Below are positions 53,816-61,431 of a stretch of DNA of 64,000 nt, one piece after another. The stretch spans positions 62,001 through 126,000 of the forward strand of contig JBMNGG010000021.1 of the NCBI GenBank assembly GCA_050949705.1, in the 5' to 3' direction. This DNA comes from JBMNGG01 sp050949705. Lineage in GTDB: Bacteria > Bacillota > Thermosediminibacteria > Thermosediminibacterales > Tepidanaerobacteraceae. A program made the position numbers and the translations under genes. The notes beneath the pieces were generated by a model that saw only the letters and a list, made by a program, of their open reading frames with translations, made no database searches and was not told where the DNA came from. How positions within the stretch are numbered: the stretch's first letter is position 1; every line of letters starts with the position of its first letter.

Positions 53816-55357
53816 GTGAAAAGTATCAACAATATAATAATTCCACTTACTACTGGATTAATAGCTTTGGTTGCCGGATATTTAATTCGGAAGTATATTG
53901 CTGAAGCTAAAATAAACTCGGCTGAAGAATCGGCAAAAAAGATTTTAGAGGAAGCCGAAAAAAAAGCCGAATCTATCAAGAGAGAATCCCTTGTAGAAGC
54001 TAAAGAAGAAATATTAAAACTTAGAAATGAAGCAGAAAAAGAACAACGTGAGAGAAGAAGTGAACTTCAACGTTCTGAAAGAAGATTAATTCAAAAAGAA
54101 GAGTCTTTAGATAGAAAGATCGATGCTCTTGAGAAAAAGGAAGAAACACTTTCAAAAAAACAAAATGAAATTAACCAAATTCACGAAAAGGTAAATAAAC
54201 TATATTCACAGCAACTGGCAGAACTAGAGCGGATTTCATCATTTACTACTGAAGAAGCTAAGGAATTTTTATTAAATAAGATTAAGGATGAAATTCGTCA
54301 TGATGCAGCAATAATGATCAAGGAGATTGAGACCCAAGCCAAAGAAGAGGCCCAGAAGAGGGCTAAAGAAATTGTTTCATGCGCTATTCAAAAATGTGCG
54401 GCAGATCATGTTGCCGAGACTACGGTCTCAGTTGTCGCTTTACCTAATGATGAAATGAAGGGACGCATAATAGGGCGAGAAGGTAGAAATATTAGAGCTT
54501 TAGAGACTCTTACCGGAATCGATTTAATTATTGACGATACCCCAGAAGCAGTTATTTTATCTGGCTTTGACCCAATAAGACGACAAGTAGCTAAAATCGC
54601 ATTAGAAAAGCTTATATTGGATGGCAGGATCCATCCAGCCCGAATTGAAGAAATGGTTGAAAAAGCACAAAAAGAAGTAGATAGTATTATTAAAGATGAA
54701 GGCGAAAAAGCAACTTTAGATACTCATATACATGGTATTCATAGCGATCTTGTAAAACATCTCGGTAAACTATATTTTAGGACTAGTTATGGTCAAAATG
54801 TTTTATACCATTCCATAGAGGTTGCTCATTTGGCAGGGGCTATGGCTGCTGAATTGGGAGTGGATATAAAACTTACAAAAAGAGCTGGCCTATTACATGA
54901 TATAGGCAAGAGCGTGGATCAGGATGTAGAGGGTCCTCATGCATTAGTTGGGAGTGAACTAGCTAAGAAATATGGAGAATCTCCGGAAGTTGTTAATGCT
55001 ATAGCATCTCATCATAATGATGTTGAGCCTCAAACAGTTGAGGCAATACTAGTTCAAGCAGCAGATGCTGTATCGGCTGCGCGTCCTGGAGCCAGAAGAG
55101 AAACATTAGAAGCTTATATCAAAAGACTGGAAAAGCTTGAAGAAATAGCAAATTCTTTTAATGGTGTGGAAAAGTCTTTTGCTATTCAAGCTGGTAGAGA
55201 AATTCGTATCATGGTTAAACCTGAAGATGTTGATGACTTAGGTGTTTTAGAAATAGCAAGAAGTATAGCTAAAAAAGTGGAAGAAGAACTGGAATACCCT
55301 GGTCAGATTAAAGTTAATGTCATCAGGGAAACTAGGGCTACTGAATATGCAAAATAA
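53816..55357 (+). CDS. rny: Ribonuclease Y
   Basis: The product, about 513 residues, has an N-terminal membrane helix (IIIPLTTGLIALVAGYLIRK), a long Glu/Lys-rich coiled coil, a KH domain with GRIIGREGRNIRALETLTGI, and an HD domain with HSIEVAHLAGAMAAELG and LLHDIGKSVD. RNase Y is the membrane-bound endonuclease that starts mRNA decay in Firmicutes. The start is uncertain: AGGAGGTG at 53811-53818 contains GTG 53816, while the correctly spaced codon at 53825 is ATC; the longer frame from 53750 would run through the attenuator hairpin and is unlikely. Confidence 0.92.
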   Translation: MKSINNIIIPLTTGLIALVAGYLIRKYIAEAKINSAEESAKKILEEAEKKAESIKRESLVEAKEEILKLRNEAEKEQRERRSELQRSERRLIQKEESLDRKIDALEKKEETLSKKQNEINQIHEKVNKLYSQQLAELERISSFTTEEAKEFLLNKIKDEIRHDAAIMIKEIETQAKEEAQKRAKEIVSCAIQKCAADHVAETTVSVVALPNDEMKGRIIGREGRNIRALETLTGIDLIIDDTPEAVILSGFDPIRRQVAKIALEKLILDGRIHPARIEEMVEKAQKEVDSIIKDEGEKATLDTHIHGIHSDLVKHLGKLYFRTSYGQNVLYHSIEVAHLAGAMAAELGVDIKLTKRAGLLHDIGKSVDQDVEGPHALVGSELAKKYGESPEVVNAIASHHNDVEPQTVEAILVQAADAVSAARPGARRETLEAYIKRLEKLEEIANSFNGVEKSFAIQAGREIRIMVKPEDVDDLGVLEIARSIAKKVEEELEYPGQIKVNVIRETRATEYAK

Positions 55358-55384
55358 AGTGCGCTGATAGGCGCACTTTATTTT
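55353..55384 (+). terminator. Intrinsic terminator of rny
   Basis: AATAAAGTGCGC (55353-55364) and GCGCACTTTATT (55371-55382) form a perfect 12-bp stem around TGATAG. The left arm includes the rny stop codon. Confidence 0.93.
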
Positions 55385-55467
55385 ACAAATACATGATAAA
55401 GTGCATATTTTTCAAGTAACTTTATATAATTTTGTAATACCTATGATATTATTGGGAGCTGAGTGGT

Positions 55468-56258
55468 TTGATAAAATTAACAATACTGATGATAGGAGAC
55501 ATCGTAGGCAGACCAGGTAGAACAGCAGTTAGAGAAAAACTATCATTTTAAAGAAAAAACACGAAGTTGATTTTATTATAGCAAATGGTGAAAATGCTGC
55601 AGGAGGTAATGGAATCACAGAAAAAATAATGCAAGAACTACTAATTAGTGGTGTCGATTTCATAACCACAGGAAACCATGTATGGGATAATAAGGATATA
55701 TTTAATTTTATAGAGAAAGAAAATAGGATAATAAGACCAGCTAATTATCCCCAAAGTGCTCCGGTAAAGGATATCAAATAGCACAAGTGGGTGTAGGCCC
55801 TAAAATAGGCATATTAAATATTTCGGGGAGAACTTTTATGCCTCCACTTGATTGTCCTTTTAAAACTGCAGATAAACTAATTGAAAAAATAAAAGGTGAA
55901 ACGAAAGTAATAATAGTTGATTTTCATGCTGAAGCTACTTCGGAAAAAATGGCAATGGGATGGGGTATTTGGACGGAAAGGGTTTCTATAATTGCAGGTA
56001 CACATACACATGTACAAACAGCTGATGAAAGAATACTTCCGAATGGTAACTGCTTATATAACTGATATAGGAATGACGGGTCCAATAGATTCAGTTTTAG
56101 GAATGGAAAAAGAAAGAGTAATTAGCAAATTTACTAGTCAAATGCCAGTAAGATTCGAAGTGGCAAAAGGCCCTGTAGAAATAAATGGTATTCTTGTAGA
56201 CATAGATGTAAATACTGGAAAAGCCATTAAAATTAAAAGAATAAAAGAATTGGCTTAA
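55468..56258 (+). pseudogene. ymdB: YmdB family metallophosphoesterase, multiply frameshifted as sequenced
   Basis: The TTG start follows GGGAG. The reassembled protein of about 263 residues shows MIGDIVGRPGR, IIANGENAAGGNGIT, TTGNHVWDNKDI, FHAEATSEKMAMGW, GTHTHVQTADERILPNG and TDIGMTGPIDSVLGM, all typical. I infer five breaks: -1 near 55545; -1 in GG at 55763; +2 in GGGG at 55962-55965 and +1 in GGG at 55980-55982, which together only garble six residues; and +1 in AA at 56048. YmdB is a 2',3'-cyclic-nucleotide phosphodiesterase affecting sporulation and biofilm choice in Bacillus. Position between rny and spoVS is standard. Confidence 0.85.
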
Positions 56259-56283
56259 AATTAAAATATTTTTTTTAAAAAAA

Positions 56284-56313
56284 CAAGGAACTTTTCATCA
56301 AAATATAGAATAG
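56284..56313 (+). promoter_or_regulatory. Candidate sigma-H-type promoter of spoVS
   Basis: CAAGGAACT (56284-56292) and ATAGAATAG (56305-56313), separated by 12 bases, resemble the sigma-H elements (AGGA-rich -35, GAAT-containing -10). The B. subtilis spoVS gene is a known sigma-H target. The match is partial. Confidence 0.4.
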
Positions 56314-56351
56314 AATATTTAAAAGCAAATTATGCAGGGAGGAATTAAATA

Positions 56352-56613
56352 ATGGAAGTGTTAAAAGTATCAGCTAAATCTAATCCAAATTCAGTGGCAG
56401 GGGCCCTTGGCAGGTGTGTTAAGGGAAAGAGGAGGAGCTGAAATTCAAGCGGTCGGTGCAGGAGCACTGAATCAAGCAGTTAAGGCTGTAGCCATTGCAA
56501 GGGGATTTGTAGCACCTAGCGGAGTGGATTTGATTTGTATTCCTGCTTTTACCGACATTGAAATCGACGGTCAGGAAAGAACAGCTATGAAACTTATTGT
56601 TGAACCTCGTTAA
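56352..56613 (+). pseudogene. spoVS: Stage V sporulation protein S, frameshifted as sequenced
   Basis: ATG 56352 follows AGGGAGG. The protein reads MEVLKVSAKSNPNSVAGAL, then one surplus G in the GG at 56409-56410 shifts the frame, and the rest continues as LRERGGAEIQAVGAGALNQA, FVAPSGVDLICIPAFTDIEI, AMKLIVEPR to 56613. The reassembled 86 residues equal the normal SpoVS length. SpoVS is an Alba-like nucleic-acid-binding protein needed for spore coat and dehydration steps. The one-base defect is probably an error. Confidence 0.88.
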
Positions 56614-56653
56614 TTTGTTTGCTTCATTATAAATAATTTTGTATATTTATTTT

Positions 56654-56693
56654 GGCATTCACCTTATAATAAGGCTGAATGCCTTCTGTGTTT
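56654..56693 (+). terminator. Intrinsic terminator of spoVS
   Basis: A long hairpin pairs GGCATTCA (56654-56661) with TGAATGCC (56676-56683) and, inside, CCTTAT (56662-56667) with ATAAGG (56669-56674), leaving one bulged C. TTCTGTGTTT follows. Confidence 0.85.
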
Positions 56694-56774
56694 ATATATA
56701 CTAATATTTATAAAAAATATATAGTAATATTTTTTGATGATTTAATTGTATACTAAATTGTTGGGAGGTTTCTA

Positions 56775-57599
56775 ATGAGCATCGACCTACATCTGCATAC
56801 AACATTTTCTGACGGCTTACTTACCCCTGAGCAATTGGGGTGAGAGAAGCATTAAAACGGTAATTTGGAAGCTATAGCTATTACGGATCATGACACAATA
56901 GATGGTGTGCCACTAGCGTTAAAGGAAGCAAAAAAGTATCGAAATATGGAAGTTATTCCAGGGATTGAATTAAGTACAGAGTTAGATAAACAAGAAATAC
57001 ATATATTAGGGTATTATATCGATTTTCTTGATGTAGAATTAAGAAAAACCCTTTTTCAGCTTCAAGAAAAGAGAAAAATGCGGATAATAAAAATCGTTAA
57101 CAAACTAAAATCAATAGGAATAGAAATTTCTATAAAAGAAGTTGAACATGCAGCATCAGGTCCTTCAATTGGCCGACCTCATGTTGCGAAAGTTTTGATA
57201 GAAAAAGGTTATGTGGATACAATAGAGGAAGCCTTTAAAACTTATCTTGGTAAAGGAAAACTAGCCTATGTTCCTAGAGCAAAATTAACCCCATTTAATG
57301 CTATAGATATTATTAATAAAAATAGGGGAATACCAGTTTTGGCACATCCAGGACTTCTTAATAATCAAAACATAATAAAAGACCTTATATCATACGGAAT
57401 TAGGGGAATCGAAATCTATCATAAAAATCATAGTCCTGCACAAACAATTTATTTTTCCCAATTAGCACTATCAAACAATTTACTATTAACAGGTGGTTCT
57501 GATTGTCATGGAGAAAAACCTCTACTTTTAGGAAGTTTAGATGTTCCCCGAAAATACTATGAAGAATTAAAAAAATCCAGATATATGCATACTACATGA
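56775..57599 (+). pseudogene. PHP domain phosphoesterase, frameshifted as sequenced
   Basis: ATG 56775 follows TTGGGAGG. The start SIDLHLHTTFSDGLLTPEQL is a clear PHP motif I. Two surplus G in GGGG at 56837-56840 produce a stop; the intended VREALKR continues to 56860, where a surplus T at 56861 restores the first frame. The rest is intact: LEAIAITDHDTIDGVPLALK, PGIELSTELDKQEIHILGY, VLAHPGLL, and TGGSDCHGEKP. The family (YciV/RnaAM-like) hydrolyses nucleotide 3',5'-phosphates such as pAp or short RNA. The total of about 273 residues is normal. Confidence 0.82.
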
Positions 57600-57631
57600 T
57601 ACGCTATAAGGTTTTTCAAGACAATCAAAAA

Positions 57632-57645
57632 TATTGTATACAATA
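57632..57645 (+). promoter_or_regulatory. Palindromic operator candidate upstream of gntR-kor operon
   Basis: TATTGTATACAATA is a perfect 14-bp palindrome with a GTATAC centre, about 110 bases upstream of the GntR-family gene. GntR-family dimers often bind such GT/AC-flanked symmetric sites in front of their own operon. Binding is inferred from position and symmetry. Confidence 0.5.
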
Positions 57646-57672
57646 ATCCATTTAAAATATTTTTTACTTTTT

Positions 57673-57702
57673 TTAACAGGAATAACAATGTTTATGTAGA
57701 AT
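57673..57702 (+). promoter_or_regulatory. Probable promoter of gntR-korDABC-gdhA
   Basis: TTAACA at 57673-57678 (5 of 6 consensus) and TAGAAT at 57697-57702 (5 of 6) are separated by 18 bases. It lies 28 bases downstream of the 14-bp palindrome. Confidence 0.6.
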
Positions 57703-57732
57703 AATAATAAAAGGCGCCCTTAGGAGCCAATA

Positions 57733-57746
57733 ATCCTTTTAAGGAT
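57733..57746 (+). promoter_or_regulatory. Small inverted repeat over the gntR ribosome-binding site
   Basis: ATCCTT (57733-57738) is complementary to AAGGAT (57741-57746), which is the ribosome-binding site of the gene starting at ATG 57755. The two-base gap makes a tight hairpin unlikely in RNA; the site may instead be read as DNA or be fortuitous. Confidence 0.35.
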
Positions 57747-57754
57747 GGTATGAC

Positions 57755-58717
57755 ATGACGCAATTCGAAGCTAATAAAACTCCGCTTTATATTCAAATAA
57801 AGGAATATATAAAAAAACAGATTGAAAAACAGAAATGGTCGGTGGGGAGTAGATTGCCGACAGAACGTGATTTGGCAAAAAAAATTGGTGTTAGTCGTAA
57901 AACAGTCAGCCTCGCATATAAAGAACTCGAAAGTGAAGGATATATATCTTCACATCAAGGTAAAGGCACTTTTGTTAGTATGACAGTAAATCGAAATGAA
58001 GTATATATAAAACAGTTTACTGAGACTATAGACAAGTGTTTAGATATTGTTTTAAAAATAGGAATGGATCCAGATAGCTTCTTAAGTATTTGTAAAGAGA
58101 GAGCAAATGAGTACAAGAATAGATTGCATAAGATAAAAATTATGTTAGTAGAGTGTAATAAAGAGCAACTAGACTATTTTTGTAAAGAATTAGAATTCGA
58201 CGTTGGAGTATCAATTGAACCTGTATTGTTAGATGATTTTAAAAGTAACATAAACATTATAAGGCAGAAATTAAAAAATTATGATTTTCTAATTACTACT
58301 TTATTTCACCATGAAGAAGTCAGAGAATTGATTAAAAACGAAGATATTCCACTTCTTCCTATAGCTTTAAATCCACAGTTAGAAAGCATTATTGAGATAG
58401 CAAGAATCCCTAAAAAAAGTTCAGTTGGTATTTTATCTATCTCTGAAAACTTTGCAAATAAAGTTAAAAAGGCAGTTTCTGATGCGGGTTTACACTTTGA
58501 TGATATAATAATATCAACAACTACAGTACCAGAAGAAATGGAGCTATTTGTAAAAAATGTTGATGCTATTATTGTATCACCAAATAGAAAAAAACACGTA
58601 TTGAATTTTGTTAAGGAAGACCAAGATGTAATTGAATTTATTTTTGTTCCAGATGCAGGTTCAATTAATTTACTTAAAACATCAATAACAAAAAATAAGA
58701 ATTTTATGATGAGGTGA
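57755..58717 (+). CDS. GntR family transcriptional regulator
   Basis: The ATG follows AAGGAT. The 320-residue protein has an N-terminal winged helix (PLYIQIKEYIKKQIEKQKW, GSRLPTERDLAKKIGVSRKT, GYISSHQGKGTFVS) and a C-terminal effector domain of about 240 residues with a periplasmic-binding-protein-like pattern (two halves, KIMLVECNKEQLDYFCKELE and SSVGILSISENFANKVKKAV). The family subtype is not a standard FadR or HutC C-domain that I can name. The next gene starts four bases after its stop without a promoter, so it is the first gene of the kor operon and probably regulates it in response to a 2-oxoacid or amino acid. Confidence 0.87.
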   Translation: MTQFEANKTPLYIQIKEYIKKQIEKQKWSVGSRLPTERDLAKKIGVSRKTVSLAYKELESEGYISSHQGKGTFVSMTVNRNEVYIKQFTETIDKCLDIVLKIGMDPDSFLSICKERANEYKNRLHKIKIMLVECNKEQLDYFCKELEFDVGVSIEPVLLDDFKSNINIIRQKLKNYDFLITTLFHHEEVRELIKNEDIPLLPIALNPQLESIIEIARIPKKSSVGILSISENFANKVKKAVSDAGLHFDDIIISTTTVPEEMELFVKNVDAIIVSPNRKKHVLNFVKEDQDVIEFIFVPDAGSINLLKTSITKNKNFMMR

Positions 58718-58721
58718 TATC

Positions 58722-58925
58722 TTGGCAGAAGAAATAAGAATTTTTATTAATGAAAAGGCTTGTAAAAGATGTGGTTTGTGTATTGCTTTCTGCCCTAGAA
58801 ATGTTTATAAATCTGAAGGTGGAAAGCCTATTATAGTAAACTTGGATGCTTGCACCAATTGTAAATTATGTGAGTTAAGATGTCCTGACTATGCTATTAT
58901 CGTGGGAGGTGAAGAAAATGAGTGA
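58722..58925 (+). CDS. korD: 2-oxoacid:ferredoxin oxidoreductase delta subunit (4Fe-4S ferredoxin)
   Basis: TTG 58722 follows GAGGTGA. The 67-residue protein has two CxxCxxCxxxCP-type cluster motifs: CKRCGLCIAFCP and CTNCKLCELRCP, so it holds two 4Fe-4S clusters and serves as the electron outlet of the complex. It overlaps korA by a few bases. Kor/Vor complexes of this DABC order are common in clostridia and archaea. Confidence 0.92.
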   Translation: MAEEIRIFINEKACKRCGLCIAFCPRNVYKSEGGKPIIVNLDACTNCKLCELRCPDYAIIVGGEENE

Positions 58926-60066
58926 AAAAATCATGTTGATGCAAGGCAATGAAGCTTGTGTTGAAGGCGCGATAGATGCTGGTATGCAATTTTTTGCCGG
59001 GTATCCTATAACACCTTCTACTGAAATTGCTGAACTTTCAGCCGAAAAGCTCCCAAAAGTTGGAGGCAAATTTATACAAATGGAAGATGAAATAGCAAGT
59101 ATGGGAGCAGTGATTGGAGCATCTCTTACTGGCCTCAAGTCCATGACTGCCACAAGTGGACCGGGATTTTCCCTTAAACAAGAGAACATAGGGTTTGCAT
59201 CTCTAACAGAGGTGCCATGTGTAGTTGTAAATGTACAAAGAGGAGGCCCGAGCACCGGATTACCTACTTCTCCTGCTCAAGGCGATGTAATGCAAGCAAG
59301 GTGGGGCACTCATGGAGACCATCCAATCATAGTTATATCACCATCTTCAGTAAAAGAAGTATATGAAATGACAATAAGGGCTTTTAATCTATCAGAAAAG
59401 TACAGGGTCCCATGTATTCTACTGATGGATGAAGTTATAGCACATATGAGAGAAAAAGTGGTGTTGCCCGAAAAATCAACTATTGATATAATAAACAGAA
59501 AAAAAGTTCTATCAAATATCACTTCCTATCAACCCTATATGGATTATGATGGAGACGGTATTCCGCCCATGGCAAATTTCGGAGAAGGATTGTCTTTTCA
59601 TGTAACTGGATTAATTCATGATACTAATGGTTTTCCATCTACAAGTCCGGTAGTTACAGAGAAATTAATAAAAAGATTAATGAATAAAATTAATAACAAT
59701 CTTGAAGATATTATAGAGTATGAAAACATTTTAACAGATGATGCGGAAACTGTTATAGTATCATTTGGTTCAACTGCTCGCTCGGCTCAAAGGGCAGTAT
59801 CTCTTCTAAGAAAAGAAGGATATAAAATAGGCATGTTAAGATTAAAAACAATATGGCCTTTTGCACATAAAGCAATAGAAGAGTTAAAACAAACATCAGT
59901 AAAGAATCTGTTGGTTGCTGAAATGAATTTTGGTCAAATATTCGAAACTATAAAAGCCTCAGCTGAAGGGAGCTTTAAGATTTATAGTTTAAATAAATAT
60001 AATGGAGAGCTTATTACACCACAAGAGATTATTAATAGGGTAAAAGGAGTGACTATAGATGCGTAA
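58918..60066 (+). CDS. korA: 2-oxoacid:ferredoxin oxidoreductase alpha subunit
   Basis: ATG 58918 is behind GGGAGGTGA. The 382-residue subunit has the pyrimidine-domain start with GNEACVEGAIDAGMQFFAGY, YPITPSTEIAE, GPGFSLKQENIGFAS and VNVQRGGPSTGLPTSPAQGD, followed by domain II ending near FGQIFETIKA. It binds the pyrimidine part of TPP with the beta subunit. The substrate may be 2-oxoglutarate or branched-chain 2-oxoacids; the adjacent gdhA and mcmA favour 2-oxoglutarate. It overlaps korB by eight bases. Confidence 0.92.
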   Translation: MSEKIMLMQGNEACVEGAIDAGMQFFAGYPITPSTEIAELSAEKLPKVGGKFIQMEDEIASMGAVIGASLTGLKSMTATSGPGFSLKQENIGFASLTEVPCVVVNVQRGGPSTGLPTSPAQGDVMQARWGTHGDHPIIVISPSSVKEVYEMTIRAFNLSEKYRVPCILLMDEVIAHMREKVVLPEKSTIDIINRKKVLSNITSYQPYMDYDGDGIPPMANFGEGLSFHVTGLIHDTNGFPSTSPVVTEKLIKRLMNKINNNLEDIIEYENILTDDAETVIVSFGSTARSAQRAVSLLRKEGYKIGMLRLKTIWPFAHKAIEELKQTSVKNLLVAEMNFGQIFETIKASAEGSFKIYSLNKYNGELITPQEIINRVKGVTIDA

Positions 60067-60877
60067 AGAATTACAAAAATATTTTAGAAGTGATAAGCTC
60101 CCGCATATTTGGTGTCCTGGTTGTGGTCATGGCATAATAACTGGTGCTGTTATTCGTGCTATAGATAAGCTTGAACTAGATCAAAGCAAAATATGTATAG
60201 TATCAGGAATAGGTTGTTCTTCTAGAGCTCCTGGTTATATGAATTTTAATACTTTACATACTACTCATGGACGTGCTTTGGCTTTTGCAACTGGTATAAA
60301 AATGGCAAATCCGGATCTTAAAGTTATAGTCCTCACCGGAGACGGTGACTGTTCAGCAATAGGCGGTAATCATTTTATCCATGCTGCTAGAAGAAATATT
60401 GATATTACAACCATTGTATTTAATAATAATATTTATGGCATGACAAGTGGCCAGTATTCACCAATGACACCTAAAGCAGCCTTCGCTACAACAGCACCCT
60501 ACGGAAATATCGATAGAAACTTTGATTTATGTAAACTAGCACAGTCTGCTGGAGCCACTTATGTAGCCCGAGGTACTGTTTATCATGTTCCTCAATTAAT
60601 CAAATTAATAGAAAAAGCTTTAAAACATAAAGGTTTTTCTATGCTAGATGTGGTAGATATATGTCCTACATATTTTGGACGTAAAAATAAAATGGGTTCA
60701 CCAGTTGCTATGATGGAAAATATTCGTGAAAGATCAGTAACTGTCAAAAACGCATTGAAGATGTCAGCCGAAGAACTAAAAAACAAAATCGTTATAGGAG
60801 AGTTTCATGAAGAGCTAGCACCTGAATATACCGAAGAATACTCAAAAGTTATTGAAAAGGCACAAGGGGGGCAATGA
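60059..60877 (+). CDS. korB: 2-oxoacid:ferredoxin oxidoreductase beta subunit (TPP-binding)
   Basis: The 272-residue subunit has an N-terminal iron-sulfur or TPP region with PHIWCPGCGHGIITGAV, GIGCSSRAPGYMNFNTLHTT, and the TPP motif GDGDCSAIGGNHFIHAAR followed by NNNIYGMTSGQYSPMTP. It holds TPP and performs oxidative decarboxylation with CoA to the acyl-CoA, reducing ferredoxin. The length is usual for Kor/Vor beta subunits. It ends in ATGA overlap with korC. Confidence 0.94.
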   Translation: MRKELQKYFRSDKLPHIWCPGCGHGIITGAVIRAIDKLELDQSKICIVSGIGCSSRAPGYMNFNTLHTTHGRALAFATGIKMANPDLKVIVLTGDGDCSAIGGNHFIHAARRNIDITTIVFNNNIYGMTSGQYSPMTPKAAFATTAPYGNIDRNFDLCKLAQSAGATYVARGTVYHVPQLIKLIEKALKHKGFSMLDVVDICPTYFGRKNKMGSPVAMMENIRERSVTVKNALKMSAEELKNKIVIGEFHEELAPEYTEEYSKVIEKAQGGQ

Positions 60878-61413
60878 AAATGGATGAAAGGTTTGAAATA
60901 AGACTTAGCGGTTCAGGTGGCCAAGGATTAATCTTGGCAGGTATTATTCTCGCAGAAGCTGCTATCCTTGACGGTAAAAACGCTGTACAGTCACAATCAT
61001 ATGGTCCTGAAGCTCGTGGAGGTGCTAGTAGAGCAGAGGTTATTATTAGTAATGCGAACATTGACTACCCAAAAATTACTAATACTGACGTTTTGCTTTC
61101 GTTGACCGAAGAAGCATTGCTTAAATACAAATATGATCTTCGAGATACAGGTATTATTATTTTAGACTCTAGCGTAAGTGAACCTAAAGGGTCATACAGG
61201 ATTCTAAAAGTTCCAATTCTAGAAACAGCACAAAACAAAGTCGGAAAAATAATAGTCGCAAATATAGTTGCATTAGGAGTATTAACAGCAACAACTAGTG
61301 TTGTTACCAAGGAAGCTATTAGAAAGGCAGTTTTAGCTCGAGTTCCAAAAGGAACCGAAGAATTAAATACAAAGGCTCTATATGAAGGCTTTAAATTAGG
61401 TAAATTTAATTAA
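60874..61413 (+). CDS. korC: 2-oxoacid:ferredoxin oxidoreductase gamma subunit
   Basis: The ATG overlaps the korB stop and follows AAGGGGGGC. The 179-residue subunit has the gamma-domain signature SGSGGQGLILAGIILAEAA and SQSYGPEARGGASRAEVIIS, and a late ANIVALGVLTATTSVV. It completes the CoA-binding part of the enzyme. It is 18 bases upstream of gdhA without a promoter between. Confidence 0.93.
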   Translation: MKMDERFEIRLSGSGGQGLILAGIILAEAAILDGKNAVQSQSYGPEARGGASRAEVIISNANIDYPKITNTDVLLSLTEEALLKYKYDLRDTGIIILDSSVSEPKGSYRILKVPILETAQNKVGKIIVANIVALGVLTATTSVVTKEAIRKAVLARVPKGTEELNTKALYEGFKLGKFN

Positions 61414-61431
61414 AAAAAGGAGAGATATTAA

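Noticed and set aside
57720..57750. Riboswitch before gntR
   Set aside because: The space between promoter and start is only about 50 bases, and no known aptamer core is recognisable.
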